A stretch of 10,313 nucleotides of DNA from Deltaproteobacteria bacterium RIFOXYA12_FULL_61_11 (GTDB lineage Bacteria; Bdellovibrionota_F; JAHFAK01; YA12-FULL-61-11), in contig MGSU01000133.1 of NCBI GenBank assembly GCA_001799195.1, positions 1 through 10,313 on the forward strand, read 5' to 3'. The position numbers and the translations under genes are program-made. Shown piece by piece: positions 1 to 7,200 of the stretch. Every line of letters begins with the position of its first letter. Positions within the stretch are counted from its first letter, which is position 1. The notes below the pieces were generated by a model. It saw only the letters and a list, made by a program, of their open reading frames with translations, had not been told where the DNA came from and made no database searches.

Positions 1-1451
1 TCCTCGTCTGTGATCTCGAAGAAACAGGAGAAGAGCGTATCTTCACTGGCATCGGCCGGGCACTCGGTGAAGGTCAGGACCGGCGGGTCGTTGACCGGGA
101 GCAGCAGGACCTCGACCACCCTCTCGACCACGCCCGTACCGTCATCAATGGCCAGGGTGTAGGTCATGGTCTCCTCGGCCGGGACTTCGGGCACCAACCA
201 GGTGATCCGGCCCTGATCCAAGATCATGCCCTCGGGGCCGTCGACCAGGGTGACGTCGACCTGGTTCCCGTCAATGTCCCTGACCGTGAACCCGCACTCG
301 TACTGGACGTCTTCTTCGGTCTCGGGAGGGCAATCGAGGAAGGTGATGGTCGGCAGGTCGTTCAACGGCAGCGCGGTCACGGTGGTCGATTGGCTGCTCG
401 TGGCCTTGCCGTCGCCGGCGGTGAGGGTGATCCCGACCTGTTGGGCCGTGAGCTGGTTGGGGACCGTCCAGGTCAGGGTCTGGGTCGTGGTGTTCAGGGT
501 CATGCCGGTCGGTTTCGTGGTCAGAGAGACGGTCACGGGATCTCCGTCCGGATCCGTCACTTCGTAGCCGCAGCGGTAGACCTGATCTTCGTTCACGGTC
601 GCGGCGCAATCGACGAAGCGGAGAGCGGGGGGATCGTTCCGCGGCGTGGCGAAGAAAACGTTGCCCTCGTCGACGACATAGGTGCCGGTATCGACCACCA
701 CGGTATAGGTGATCTTGGTCGTGGCATTGACGTTGGGAACGAACCAGGTCACGACCATTGCCTCCTGGTCGATATCCATGGCCAGGGGGGCGTTCTTGAG
801 CCAGAAATAATAGGTACCGTCCTCGGCGTCGTCCTGGAGTTCGAATTGGCACTCGTAGAGGCTGTCTTCTTCGACGGTGAGCGGGCAGTCGACGAAGTTG
901 AGCACCGGGGGTCGGCTCGGATCGATGACCCGGAGGACGATTTCCTCGGTGACCTGCAGCTCACCGTCCGAGACCGTGACTTTGAAGATGTTGAAGCCGA
1001 GGTCGCCCCGGCTCGGCGTCCAGGTGATGAGGCCTTGGTCGTCGATAGTCATACCCGCGGGGGCGAACTGGAGGTTGTAGGTCAGCGGATCGTCGTCAGG
1101 GTCGCTCGCGGTCGAGGCGCAGCGCCACTCCTGATTGATCGGGGTCTCGGTCTCGCAGAGGAATTCGCCGAACGAAGGGGAGCTGTTCTCGTAGACCTCG
1201 AGCACAAGCGTCGTGGTGCTGTTGTTGGGCCCCTGCAGGGTGACGACGAGGAGGTCGTGGGTGCCGACCTGGTCGGCCGTCGGGGTCCAGGAGATTTTTC
1301 CGGTTGCAGGATCGAGGGTGAAGCCCTCGAGTTGGGTCGGGGAGGCGAAGGTCACGCCGGTGAGATCCGTGGCGACGTTGAGATCGCATTCCAAGGTGTG
1401 TCCGACCCTTACGCGCAACTCGCAGTCGTGGACCACGGCCAGTCCGGCCTT
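1..1451 (-). repeat. Six tandem ~90-residue domains with a conserved Cys-x11-Cys pair
   Basis: Inside the lipoprotein gene, first-cysteine positions are 107, 196, 286, 379, 471 and 561, a pitch of 89-93 residues. The repeat signature is roughly PP-x-L-x-F-x-D/E-C-P-x4-E-D-x2-Y-x-C-x-F, followed near mid-domain by a T-W-x-x-P strand. The repeats are divergent at DNA level, so this is an old protein-level duplication and not a recent tandem DNA repeat. The sixth unit is cut by the window edge, and more may follow. Confidence 0.85.
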
Positions 1452-1742
1452 GATCGCGGCCTCGTCGATCACCTCGACCACGATGGTGCCGGTTTGTTCT
1501 TTCACCGGTTCAACGGGGTCGATCGTGCCCGAACCGTCCTTCGGCCCGTCGGGGCCGTCGAGGTTGCCGCTCGGATCCTGCGCACCGGGGGTCACGACTT
1601 CCCCCTGGAAGGGCTCGTCCGGAATAATTTCTTCGCCGAGGTCGACCTGATCCCCCTCGGGATTCTTGGCCACGAACTTCTTGTCGTCCTCGCAGGCGAC
1701 AAGCGCGATGACGAAACAGAGAAACAGAATGGTTTTTTTCAT
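1..1742 (-). CDS. Multi-domain Ig/cadherin-like surface lipoprotein, C-terminus cut by the window edge
   Basis: Reading the minus strand from the ATG at 1742-1740 gives 580 codons with no stop down to base 1, so the gene continues past the window. An AAGGAGG Shine-Dalgarno (1755-1749) sits 6 nt before the start. The N-terminus is a lipoprotein signal peptide: MKK, a hydrophobic core, then lipobox LVAC with the acylated Cys at residue 17. Glu-Asp-Asp follows the Cys. Residues 18 to about 80 are an acidic Pro/Gly linker. Six domains of about 90 residues follow, each with a Cys-x11-Cys pair (107/119, 196/208, 286/298, 379/391, 471/483, 561/573). Where complete, they also have an I/V/L-T/S-W-x-x-P-type strand typical of bacterial He_PIG or cadherin-like domains. 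Several have DPDGD or DPDDD turns like calcium-binding cadherin loops. By family analogy this is a structural or adhesive cell-surface protein anchored in the envelope. The coding call is firm; the role is inference. Confidence 0.9.
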   Translation of the reverse strand, partial: MKKTILFLCFVIALVACEDDKKFVAKNPEGDQVDLGEEIIPDEPFQGEVVTPGAQDPSGNLDGPDGPKDGSGTIDPVEPVKEQTGTIVVEVIDEAAIKAGLAVVHDCELRVRVGHTLECDLNVATDLTGVTFASPTQLEGFTLDPATGKISWTPTADQVGTHDLLVVTLQGPNNSTTTLVLEVYENSSPSFGEFLCETETPINQEWRCASTASDPDDDPLTYNLQFAPAGMTIDDQGLITWTPSRGDLGFNIFKVTVSDGELQVTEEIVLRVIDPSRPPVLNFVDCPLTVEEDSLYECQFELQDDAEDGTYYFWLKNAPLAMDIDQEAMVVTWFVPNVNATTKITYTVVVDTGTYVVDEGNVFFATPRNDPPALRFVDCAATVNEDQVYRCGYEVTDPDGDPVTVSLTTKPTGMTLNTTTQTLTWTVPNQLTAQQVGITLTAGDGKATSSQSTTVTALPLNDLPTITFLDCPPETEEDVQYECGFTVRDIDGNQVDVTLVDGPEGMILDQGRITWLVPEVPAEETMTYTLAIDDGTGVVERVVEVLLLPVNDPPVLTFTECPADASEDTLFSCFFEITDE

Positions 1743-1803
1743 ACGTGGCCTCCTTCGGCGAAGCGGCACCGCATTCGACACACCCGATGCAAAACCCTCT
1801 CCG

Positions 1804-1832
1804 CACCTAACTCGTTCTCACTACAGCGTCAA
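1804..1832 (-). promoter_or_regulatory. Candidate promoter for the lipoprotein gene
   Basis: On the minus strand TTGACG (1832-1827) matches the sigma-70 -35 consensus at 5 of 6 positions. It is followed after 17 nt by TAGGTG (1809-1804), a poor -10 match. The predicted start would leave a leader of roughly 55-60 nt before the ATG at 1742. The spacing and position are right but the -10 is weak, so this is only a candidate. Confidence 0.25.
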
Positions 1833-1957
1833 GGCCGGATGTTCTGGCCCGGCTGAGCAGGAATTCGGCGGTCTCAGGGCCTCGGGTGCCTATTCTCGGC
1901 GCACCGAAGGCTAGCACACCCGGCAGCCCGGAGCAACGTCGAGAAACGCGAGGGGGG

Positions 1958-2096
1958 CCTTCAGTCTTGGGTGGGGCAAGGGGTCCTGTCGCCTCTCACC
2001 CCCACCATGCTCATGCTTGCGCGTGGCGGGGGACCCCCGTCGGCGTCACCCCAACGAGGTGATAACAATAACCTGCAATCCACCCAAGAGTGAAGG
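1958..2096. repeat. 17-bp imperfect inverted repeat enclosing a structured 105-bp core, with flanking direct repeats
   Basis: Left arm CCTTCAGTCTTGGGTGG (1958-1974) and right arm CCACCCAAGAGTGAAGG (2080-2096) are reverse complements at 16 of 17 positions. Inside, GGGGTCC (1980-1986) can pair with GGACCCC (2031-2037). CCACCATGC can pair with GCGTGG around an 8-10 nt loop near 2003-2027. Just outside the arms lie ACGCGAGGGGGG (1946-1957) and ACACGAGGGGGG (2100-2111), a direct repeat with one mismatch. The left copy abuts its arm and the right copy is 3 bp away. This layout could be a MITE-like non-autonomous insertion with a target duplication, or a cis-acting or transcribed RNA structure. No transposase is present. 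Confidence 0.5.
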
Positions 2097-2129
2097 GTTA
2101 CACGAGGGGGGAGTGGCGGGAGGGGACGG

Positions 2130-2159
2130 TTGACGAGAGCCGACTCCAGGGTCTAGCAT
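2130..2159 (+). promoter_or_regulatory. Candidate promoter for the VKOR-DsbA operon
   Basis: TTGACG (2130-2135) is followed after an 18-nt spacer by TAGCAT (2154-2159), matching the -35 and -10 consensus at 5/6 and 4/6. Transcription would begin near 2166, giving a leader of about 45 nt before the GTG at 2213. The same TTGACG hexamer is used by the candidate promoter of the divergent lipoprotein gene. Confidence 0.4.
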
Positions 2160-2197
2160 GCCGGAGCATCGGGGCTCTGACCGAGTGAGGGGATTAC

Positions 2198-2204
2198 GGG
2201 AGGT
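2198..2204 (+). promoter_or_regulatory. Ribosome binding site that decides the VKOR-DsbA start
   Basis: GGGAGGT ends 2 nt before a GTG at 2207 but 8 nt before a second in-frame GTG at 2213. Only the second has workable spacing, so translation is placed at 2213. Confidence 0.65.
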
Positions 2205-2212
2205 AGGTGATT

Positions 2213-3436
2213 GTGAGCAGGCGTTCGACGGCCTGGGGGCTGGGTGTGGTCTTGTTCGGCATGGGGGTTGGGGTCGGGTTATCGATCTATTTATTGCTCC
2301 AACATGTCGCGCTCGAGTTCGACACCCACAGCGAGCGCAGTCTGTGCGCCGTCAATGCGGCCTTCGATTGCGATGCCGTGGCCGTGAGCAGCTATGCCGA
2401 AATCTTCGGAGTGCCTTGGGCGGCTCTCGGGCTGAGCTTCTACCTCGCCATCATCATCCTCATCGGCCTGGCCTTTTTCTTGCGCCGCGAGGTCGGCGAG
2501 GCTCTGGAAGGGTTGGTGCTCCTCGCTCTCGCCTTCTCGGCAGTCCTCGGACTCTTGCTTACCGCGGAAATGGTGTTCCTGATCGGTTCCGTCTGCCTCG
2601 TCTGTCTTGCCTGTCACGTCCTCGACCTCGGATTGTTCCTGGTCTATTTGTGGCTCCGCGGCCGTAGTCTCGGCGCCCTCTTCGCGATCCTTCGGCCGCT
2701 CGGAGAAGAACAGTCCTCGGCGCGCAGGATTGTGTTGGCCAGCGTGGGATCAGCGACCTTGGCAGGACTTCTCGGCCTCTGCGCCGCACCGATCCTCGGC
2801 TACGCCAATCTCGCGGCCGGGCAGGAGGGGCTCTTGGAGCAGCGTCTCGCGGAGCATTACGCCCAAGCTGCAATAACCCTCGTGCCTCCGCCGGCTCCTC
2901 CGGTGTTCGGTACCCCGGGAGCGCCGGTCCAGGTGGTCGAGTTCAGCGATTTCCAGTGTCCGCATTGCCGGCAGGTGGCCCATGTACTAGAGACGGTTCT
3001 GCCGCAGTTCGGCAAGAATATTGCTTTCTACTTCATGCACTTCCCCCTGTCCACGCGCTGTCAGGAGGGGTTGCCGCGCGATCTTCATCCCTTCGCTTGT
3101 CAGGCCGCGCGGTTCGCCCTGTGCGCCGAGCGGTTCGGGGTTTTCTACGAATTCCATCGCCAGGTCTACGAACGGCAAGCCGAACTGTTCGAGGGAGAGG
3201 AGGTCGAAGCCCGATTGCAGGCCTTGCTGATCTCGCTCGGCCCCGAGGCGCAAGCGGTGGAACAGTGTTATCGCGATCCCTCCACCTCCGATCGCTTGAA
3301 CCGCGATATCGAGGAGGGGCGCCGACTGGGGTTGAGCGGCACGCCTTCTCTCTTCATCGACGGCCGCAAGGTCGCCGGGCGCAAGAGCGTCGCCTTGTTG
3401 AGGGCTTTGCTCCAGCATGGGCGGGAGCAACCATGA
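2213..3436 (+). CDS. VKOR-DsbA fusion, membrane disulfide-bond-forming oxidoreductase
   Basis: The 407-residue product joins a vitamin K epoxide reductase-type membrane domain (about 1-200) to a DsbA-like thioredoxin-fold domain (about 225-405). The VKOR part shows the loop pair C45/C53, the Ser-Tyr segment after it, the GVPW-x3-G-x2-Y motif (66-77) and the active-site C128-x-x-C131, all set among hydrophobic helices. The DsbA part has C249-P-H-C252 within FSDFQCPHC and the cis-proline loop GTPS (T377-P378). In this family VKOR passes electrons from the thioredoxin partner to quinone, so the linked DsbA domain oxidises exported cysteines in the periplasm, replacing the DsbA/DsbB pair. The N-terminal helix follows basic residues SRR. 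The stop overlaps the next start by 4 bp. The divergent neighbour is rich in paired cysteines and is a plausible substrate. Confidence 0.92.
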   Translation: MSRRSTAWGLGVVLFGMGVGVGLSIYLLLQHVALEFDTHSERSLCAVNAAFDCDAVAVSSYAEIFGVPWAALGLSFYLAIIILIGLAFFLRREVGEALEGLVLLALAFSAVLGLLLTAEMVFLIGSVCLVCLACHVLDLGLFLVYLWLRGRSLGALFAILRPLGEEQSSARRIVLASVGSATLAGLLGLCAAPILGYANLAAGQEGLLEQRLAEHYAQAAITLVPPPAPPVFGTPGAPVQVVEFSDFQCPHCRQVAHVLETVLPQFGKNIAFYFMHFPLSTRCQEGLPRDLHPFACQAARFALCAERFGVFYEFHRQVYERQAELFEGEEVEARLQALLISLGPEAQAVEQCYRDPSTSDRLNRDIEEGRRLGLSGTPSLFIDGRKVAGRKSVALLRALLQHGREQP

Positions 3437-4056
3437 ACCAAGCCTTCCAACGGGTTTTCGACCGGCTGATCGAGTCGGTGCACGCCGAGCTCGACGAGGT
3501 CATGCGCGGGCGCGCAGATTTTTCCGCGATCGTCGGTGTCGTGCCCGAGGACGATCCCTCCTTCGACGCACAGATGGGTTATTTCACCAACTGGTTGTTG
3601 CTCAATCGCAGGCACTCGGTACAACGGATCAGACCGATCGATGCGTTTGCTCGCGACCATGCCCGCGAGCTGAGTGCGGAGGAGGTAGGGGTCTTGGAAG
3701 CCCTCCGGGGCAGCAAGTACTCGCTCTACAGGCTCGCCAAGGTCAAACGCGACTTCCTGCAACTCGTCGATGCCTTCGACAACGCGAAATACCTCGTCGA
3801 CGAGCCCGAGGCCGAAAATCTCTTCAAACGCGGGCAATACCTCTCCTGTTGGCTCTTACCCTATCAATCTCGGCACTACCTGCTCGAGGGACGCTGTCTC
3901 CATCCCTTGGAAGTGAGCAAGGCCATCGAACGCGAAGTGAAGACCCACCCGACCGAGGGCAAGGACGAAGTGATCCTGCGCTTGGTCGCCCGACACGCCC
4001 GTTGCCGACGGTTCCCCAATTTCGACCTCCAGATGGTCTACACCGGCCGAGTCTGA
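3433..4056 (+). CDS. Hypothetical cytoplasmic protein translationally coupled to VKOR-DsbA
   Basis: The ATG at 3433 overlaps the preceding TGA (ATGA), with GGGAG 5 nt upstream, so the 207-residue product is very likely made by translational coupling. Longer in-frame extensions upstream lie inside the VKOR-DsbA gene and are not real. I see no signal peptide or membrane segment; the protein is charged and mixed helical. Visible landmarks are GYFTNWLLLNRR (49-60), a helix-rich stretch around 75-110, C139 in LSCWLLPY, C155 in RCLHP, and a basic RHARCRRFP near the C-terminus. The GYFTNW to LHP layout vaguely resembles the globular region that accompanies SEC-C motifs in some bacterial proteins, but no SEC-C zinc motif is present. 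I treat the function as unknown. Being in the operon does not by itself tie it to disulfide chemistry. Confidence 0.85.
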   Translation: MNQAFQRVFDRLIESVHAELDEVMRGRADFSAIVGVVPEDDPSFDAQMGYFTNWLLLNRRHSVQRIRPIDAFARDHARELSAEEVGVLEALRGSKYSLYRLAKVKRDFLQLVDAFDNAKYLVDEPEAENLFKRGQYLSCWLLPYQSRHYLLEGRCLHPLEVSKAIEREVKTHPTEGKDEVILRLVARHARCRRFPNFDLQMVYTGRV

Positions 4057-4089
4057 AGCCGGAATGGCCTGCCGCACGATGCCTTGCGA

Positions 4090-4130
4090 TAACTGAATAT
4101 TCAATAAATACAAATCACAGTAAAGGTTGC
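4090..4130. promoter_or_regulatory. AT-rich island with a 10-bp palindrome upstream of the secreted cassette
   Basis: About a quarter of the bases here are G or C, against a clearly GC-rich surrounding. It contains the perfect palindrome TGAATATTCA (4094-4103), centred some 30 bp upstream of the -35 box. Such a position suits an activator site or an UP-element-like stretch. No specific regulator can be named. Confidence 0.4.
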
Positions 4131-4159
4131 TTGACAGGAGACGTCAAACAGGCTAAGGA
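4131..4159 (+). promoter_or_regulatory. Promoter of the metallopeptidase cassette, with overlapping inverted repeat
   Basis: A perfect -35 TTGACA (4131-4136), a 17-nt spacer and TAAGGA (4154-4159) form the best promoter in the window. The -10 is weak by E. coli standards but resembles TAAGG-type -10 boxes reported for the Myxococcus vegetative promoter vegA. TTGAC (4131-4135) and GTCAA (4143-4147) form an inverted repeat over the -35 that could be an operator. Transcription would start near 4166, which argues against the in-frame GTG at 4163 as start codon and supports the ATG at 4217. Confidence 0.55.
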
Positions 4160-4216
4160 ACTGTGATCGGAGAATCCATAGGAACGGTTCGCCACGCGAA
4201 CGGAAGGGGGGAATAC

Positions 4217-7200
4217 ATGTTCAAGACGCTCGCAATCATGGTCCTGGCCTGCATGGTCGTGGGGTTCGAGGCGCAAGCCTCCAGGCCCACGGACAAGGGA
4301 GCCTGGTACAGCGCCACGCCGATGTTCTGGGACCAAGGAGCGAAACTCCTCGACGCACACGGACTGCAACCCCTCGAGCAGCGGCCCACGGAGGAACCCC
4401 GAGTCGGCCAGGTCGAACAATTCTACACCATGAACGTGGCCAAGAGCACGGTCGAGACGACCTCGGCAGTCCTTCGCGCCATCGGCAACCATTGCTACCT
4501 CTATGTCGAGGAAGGAAGCGACCTCGGCGATCAGACCGTCGAACGCTTGCGCAAGAACTTTGACGAGAAGATCTACCCGACCAATCATCGGTACTTCGGC
4601 AGCGAGTGGAAGCCGGGTATCGATTGGGACGAACGGGTGACCTTGCTCTTCCTCGACATCAAGGACGGTTGGACTCCCGGCAAGGGGTATGTCGGCGGCT
4701 ACTTCTCCCCGGTCGATGAGTTCTCGAAGCGCATTTGGCCCACCTCCAACGAACGCGAGATGGTCTACCTCGACACCTACCCCTCCGATCCCGACAGCGA
4801 GGACTTCCTGGGCATCCTGGCTCACGAGTTCCAACACATGATTCACTTCAACGCCGACCCCCGCGAGACCGTGTGGCTCAATGAGGCCATGGCCCAGATC
4901 GCCTTCTACGTCAACGGGTTTGGCCATGCGCCGCAGATCATGGGGTTCCTCGGGCACAATCAATTCTCGCTCGAGAAGTTCAAGGAGAACGGGGTCTTTT
5001 CCTACGGCTACGTCTACCTGTGGATGTACTACCTGATGACCAAGTATTTCGGGGACGACGCGGCCGAGCAGGCCGAGACGATCAAACGCTTGGTCGCCAG
5101 CAAGAAGCAGGGGCTCGACTCCATCGCCGAGGTCTTGACCGAGCGGGGCGTGCAGAAGCCGCTCTCGACCATCTTCTTCGAGTTCGCCAAGGCCAATCTC
5201 TACAACGATCAGGCCAATCCCTTCCTCGGCTATGACCAGTCCCTGCCGGTGCGGGTCCAGCCGGCCCGGGTCCATGCTCTCGGCAACCTCCCGGCCAAGG
5301 CGGTCGAGGTCAAGCTCGCGAAACTCACCACCAGTTATTTCTCGTTCCTCGATAAAGTTCGGTATCTGCCAGTCAATCCCACCATGCTCGATCGCATCGC
5401 CGTCTTCGCCGACGCCGAGCAGGGAGTCCTGGCGTGGGACATCAACGACGGGCAACTTCCCCCCGAGGCGATCATCCCCGCGGGAAGCAAGATCGAAGGC
5501 ACCAAAGTCCTGACGCCGGTCAAGGCCATCGAGGGTGGACACGGCGTGGTACTCGGGCCCTTCACCCGTTTGGGCGTGGCCGTGCATCGGGTCAATGCCC
5601 GGTTCATCCTCGCCGGAGCGATGCAACCCGAGATGGTTATTCCCGTGTACACCATGGACAAGCTGTCCAAGCCGAAGGCCGAGACCGTGGCCGCTGCCGG
5701 CGGGCAGTTCCGGCTTGACCTCACGGTCAAGGGGTCTCCGCTCGCAGCCCTCTTCGTCGTCCTCGACCGCGGTGAGAGCCGTGAGTTGCGCGACATCCCG
5801 TTGCAGAAGGGCAAGGCCAGGTTCGAGTTGCCGCTCGACCCGACGGTTCGCGGACTGCACTTCGGCCTCGCTGCGTTCGACGGGAAGAAGGTTTCGCTCG
5901 AGTACAAGTCCGTCGCCCGGGAGGACCTCGAGGCTTCCTCGGCTTCCTCGGCCGCGCTGCGCCCCGTGAAGGCCGCGAAGGTCGAAGAGGAAGCCCCGGC
6001 GGCCGCCGTCGAGAGCCGTGGAGCAGCGACCGCGAGGATGAGCAAACTAGCAGAACGCACCGCCCGGGAGACCCGTATGGTCTCGAAGGACAACGACAGC
6101 GCCCGCCTCGTCGACGAGTTGCTCGCGTTTGCCGAGGCAGAGGACCCTGCCCACGACAACATGGGGTATCGCATCGCCAAGAAGGCCGAGCTCGTCCACG
6201 GGTTGACCCACCTGCAGATCTCCCCGCAGTGGGAACAATTGCTCAAGCTCTGGAAACTCCTCGAATTGCTCAAGGGCTTCCCGCATCTCCCCCTGCCTGA
6301 CGGCTTTGCGATCAAAGACTTCGATGAAGCCCAGACCCTCTCGGTGTTGAAGCACTGGGCCGATGCCTTCGCCGTCCCGTATCCCTTCGAGAAGGAGTTC
6401 GGACCCATCAACCTCGACTTCCCGAAGCCCAAGATCGGCACCGAGGCCGAGGTCAAGGAAGCCTTGCTGCGCATGACCATGTGCGAGGCCATCCTGGAGT
6501 TCGCCTACAACAACGGGCTGACCCTGGCCTCGGATACAGCCCTGACCGTGTACGAGTTCGCCCGCTTCATCTGGGGCGTCAAGATGGCCGTTGGCACCAT
6601 CGCGGCCCAGTTCGGCAAGGTCCCGGTCGTGGGCATCGTGGTCAAGAAGTTGACCAACATGATCCAGGCCAAACTCTTGAACGTGGTGCAGAACTTCGCG
6701 TACTTCATTTCCAACAAGTTGGCCTCTCCCGCGAACCTGTGGGTGCCCATACTGGTTTCCTACGCGGTCAACATCTATGCCCGCGTCATGGACATCGAGT
6801 ACGAACCCGAGCCGTTACCGGGTTTCGAGAACAAAGAAATGGTCATCGGCCTGTTCGGGAGCTTCGTGCTCGCTTCGGTGCCCAAGATCGGCATGGTCGC
6901 CCGCAGCCAGAAAGCCCTCGACCTCCACACCAAGGCCGCTACCGCCCTCGACGTCAGCGGGACCTATCAACAAGCGGTGAAGAAGCTCATCGACGACGGT
7001 GATCCCACCGGTTTCGGGTCGGTGCGCGAGACCATCGTGCGCGAGGTCACCAACCGCCACCAACTCAGCTTCGAGGAGCGTCGCATCGCCCGTATCGGCA
7101 CCCGGTTGACCGAGGTCTTCCAATTGGCAGCGGTGATCGATCCGACCCACATCACCAAGATCCTGGCCATTGCTGCCGGGGTTGCCACCAGCGGCGTGCT

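Larger units (their letters stand above)
1756..2197. other. Divergent intergenic region, no gene seen
   Basis: No credible coding sequence lies between the two divergent genes; short open frames here lack coding character and ribosome sites. The region holds a candidate promoter at each side and an imperfect hairpin at 1880-1910 (arms pairing CGG-TGC with GCA-CCG, one bulged G). It also holds a G-rich stretch at 1952-1983 with four runs of three or more G, a second G-rich stretch at 2106-2125, and the large inverted repeat at 1958-2096. No tRNA or recognised riboswitch could be made out by eye. Confidence 0.6.

Noticed and set aside
390-1856. 488-codon plus-strand open frame opposite the lipoprotein gene
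   Set aside because: It is antisense to a gene with signal peptide, lipobox, good ribosome site and six regular domains. Its translation is rich in G, R, D, E and V without domain pattern, as expected for a mirror frame in GC-rich DNA.
4163-4216. Upstream GTG start for the metallopeptidase (18 extra residues)
   Set aside because: It lies at or before the predicted transcription start, would bury the signal peptide, and lacks a ribosome site, whereas the ATG at 4217 has one.
4217-4252. Lipoprotein signal (V-L-A-C12) in the metallopeptidase
   Set aside because: Leu at -2 is atypical and the hydrophobic core before the Cys is too short. The AQA|S site at residue 21 fits signal peptidase I better.
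4115-5860. 581-codon minus-strand open frame overlapping the metallopeptidase gene
   Set aside because: Its translation is low-pattern and rich in G, L, E, D and H. It lies opposite the zincin domain with its intact catalytic motif and shows no convincing start context.
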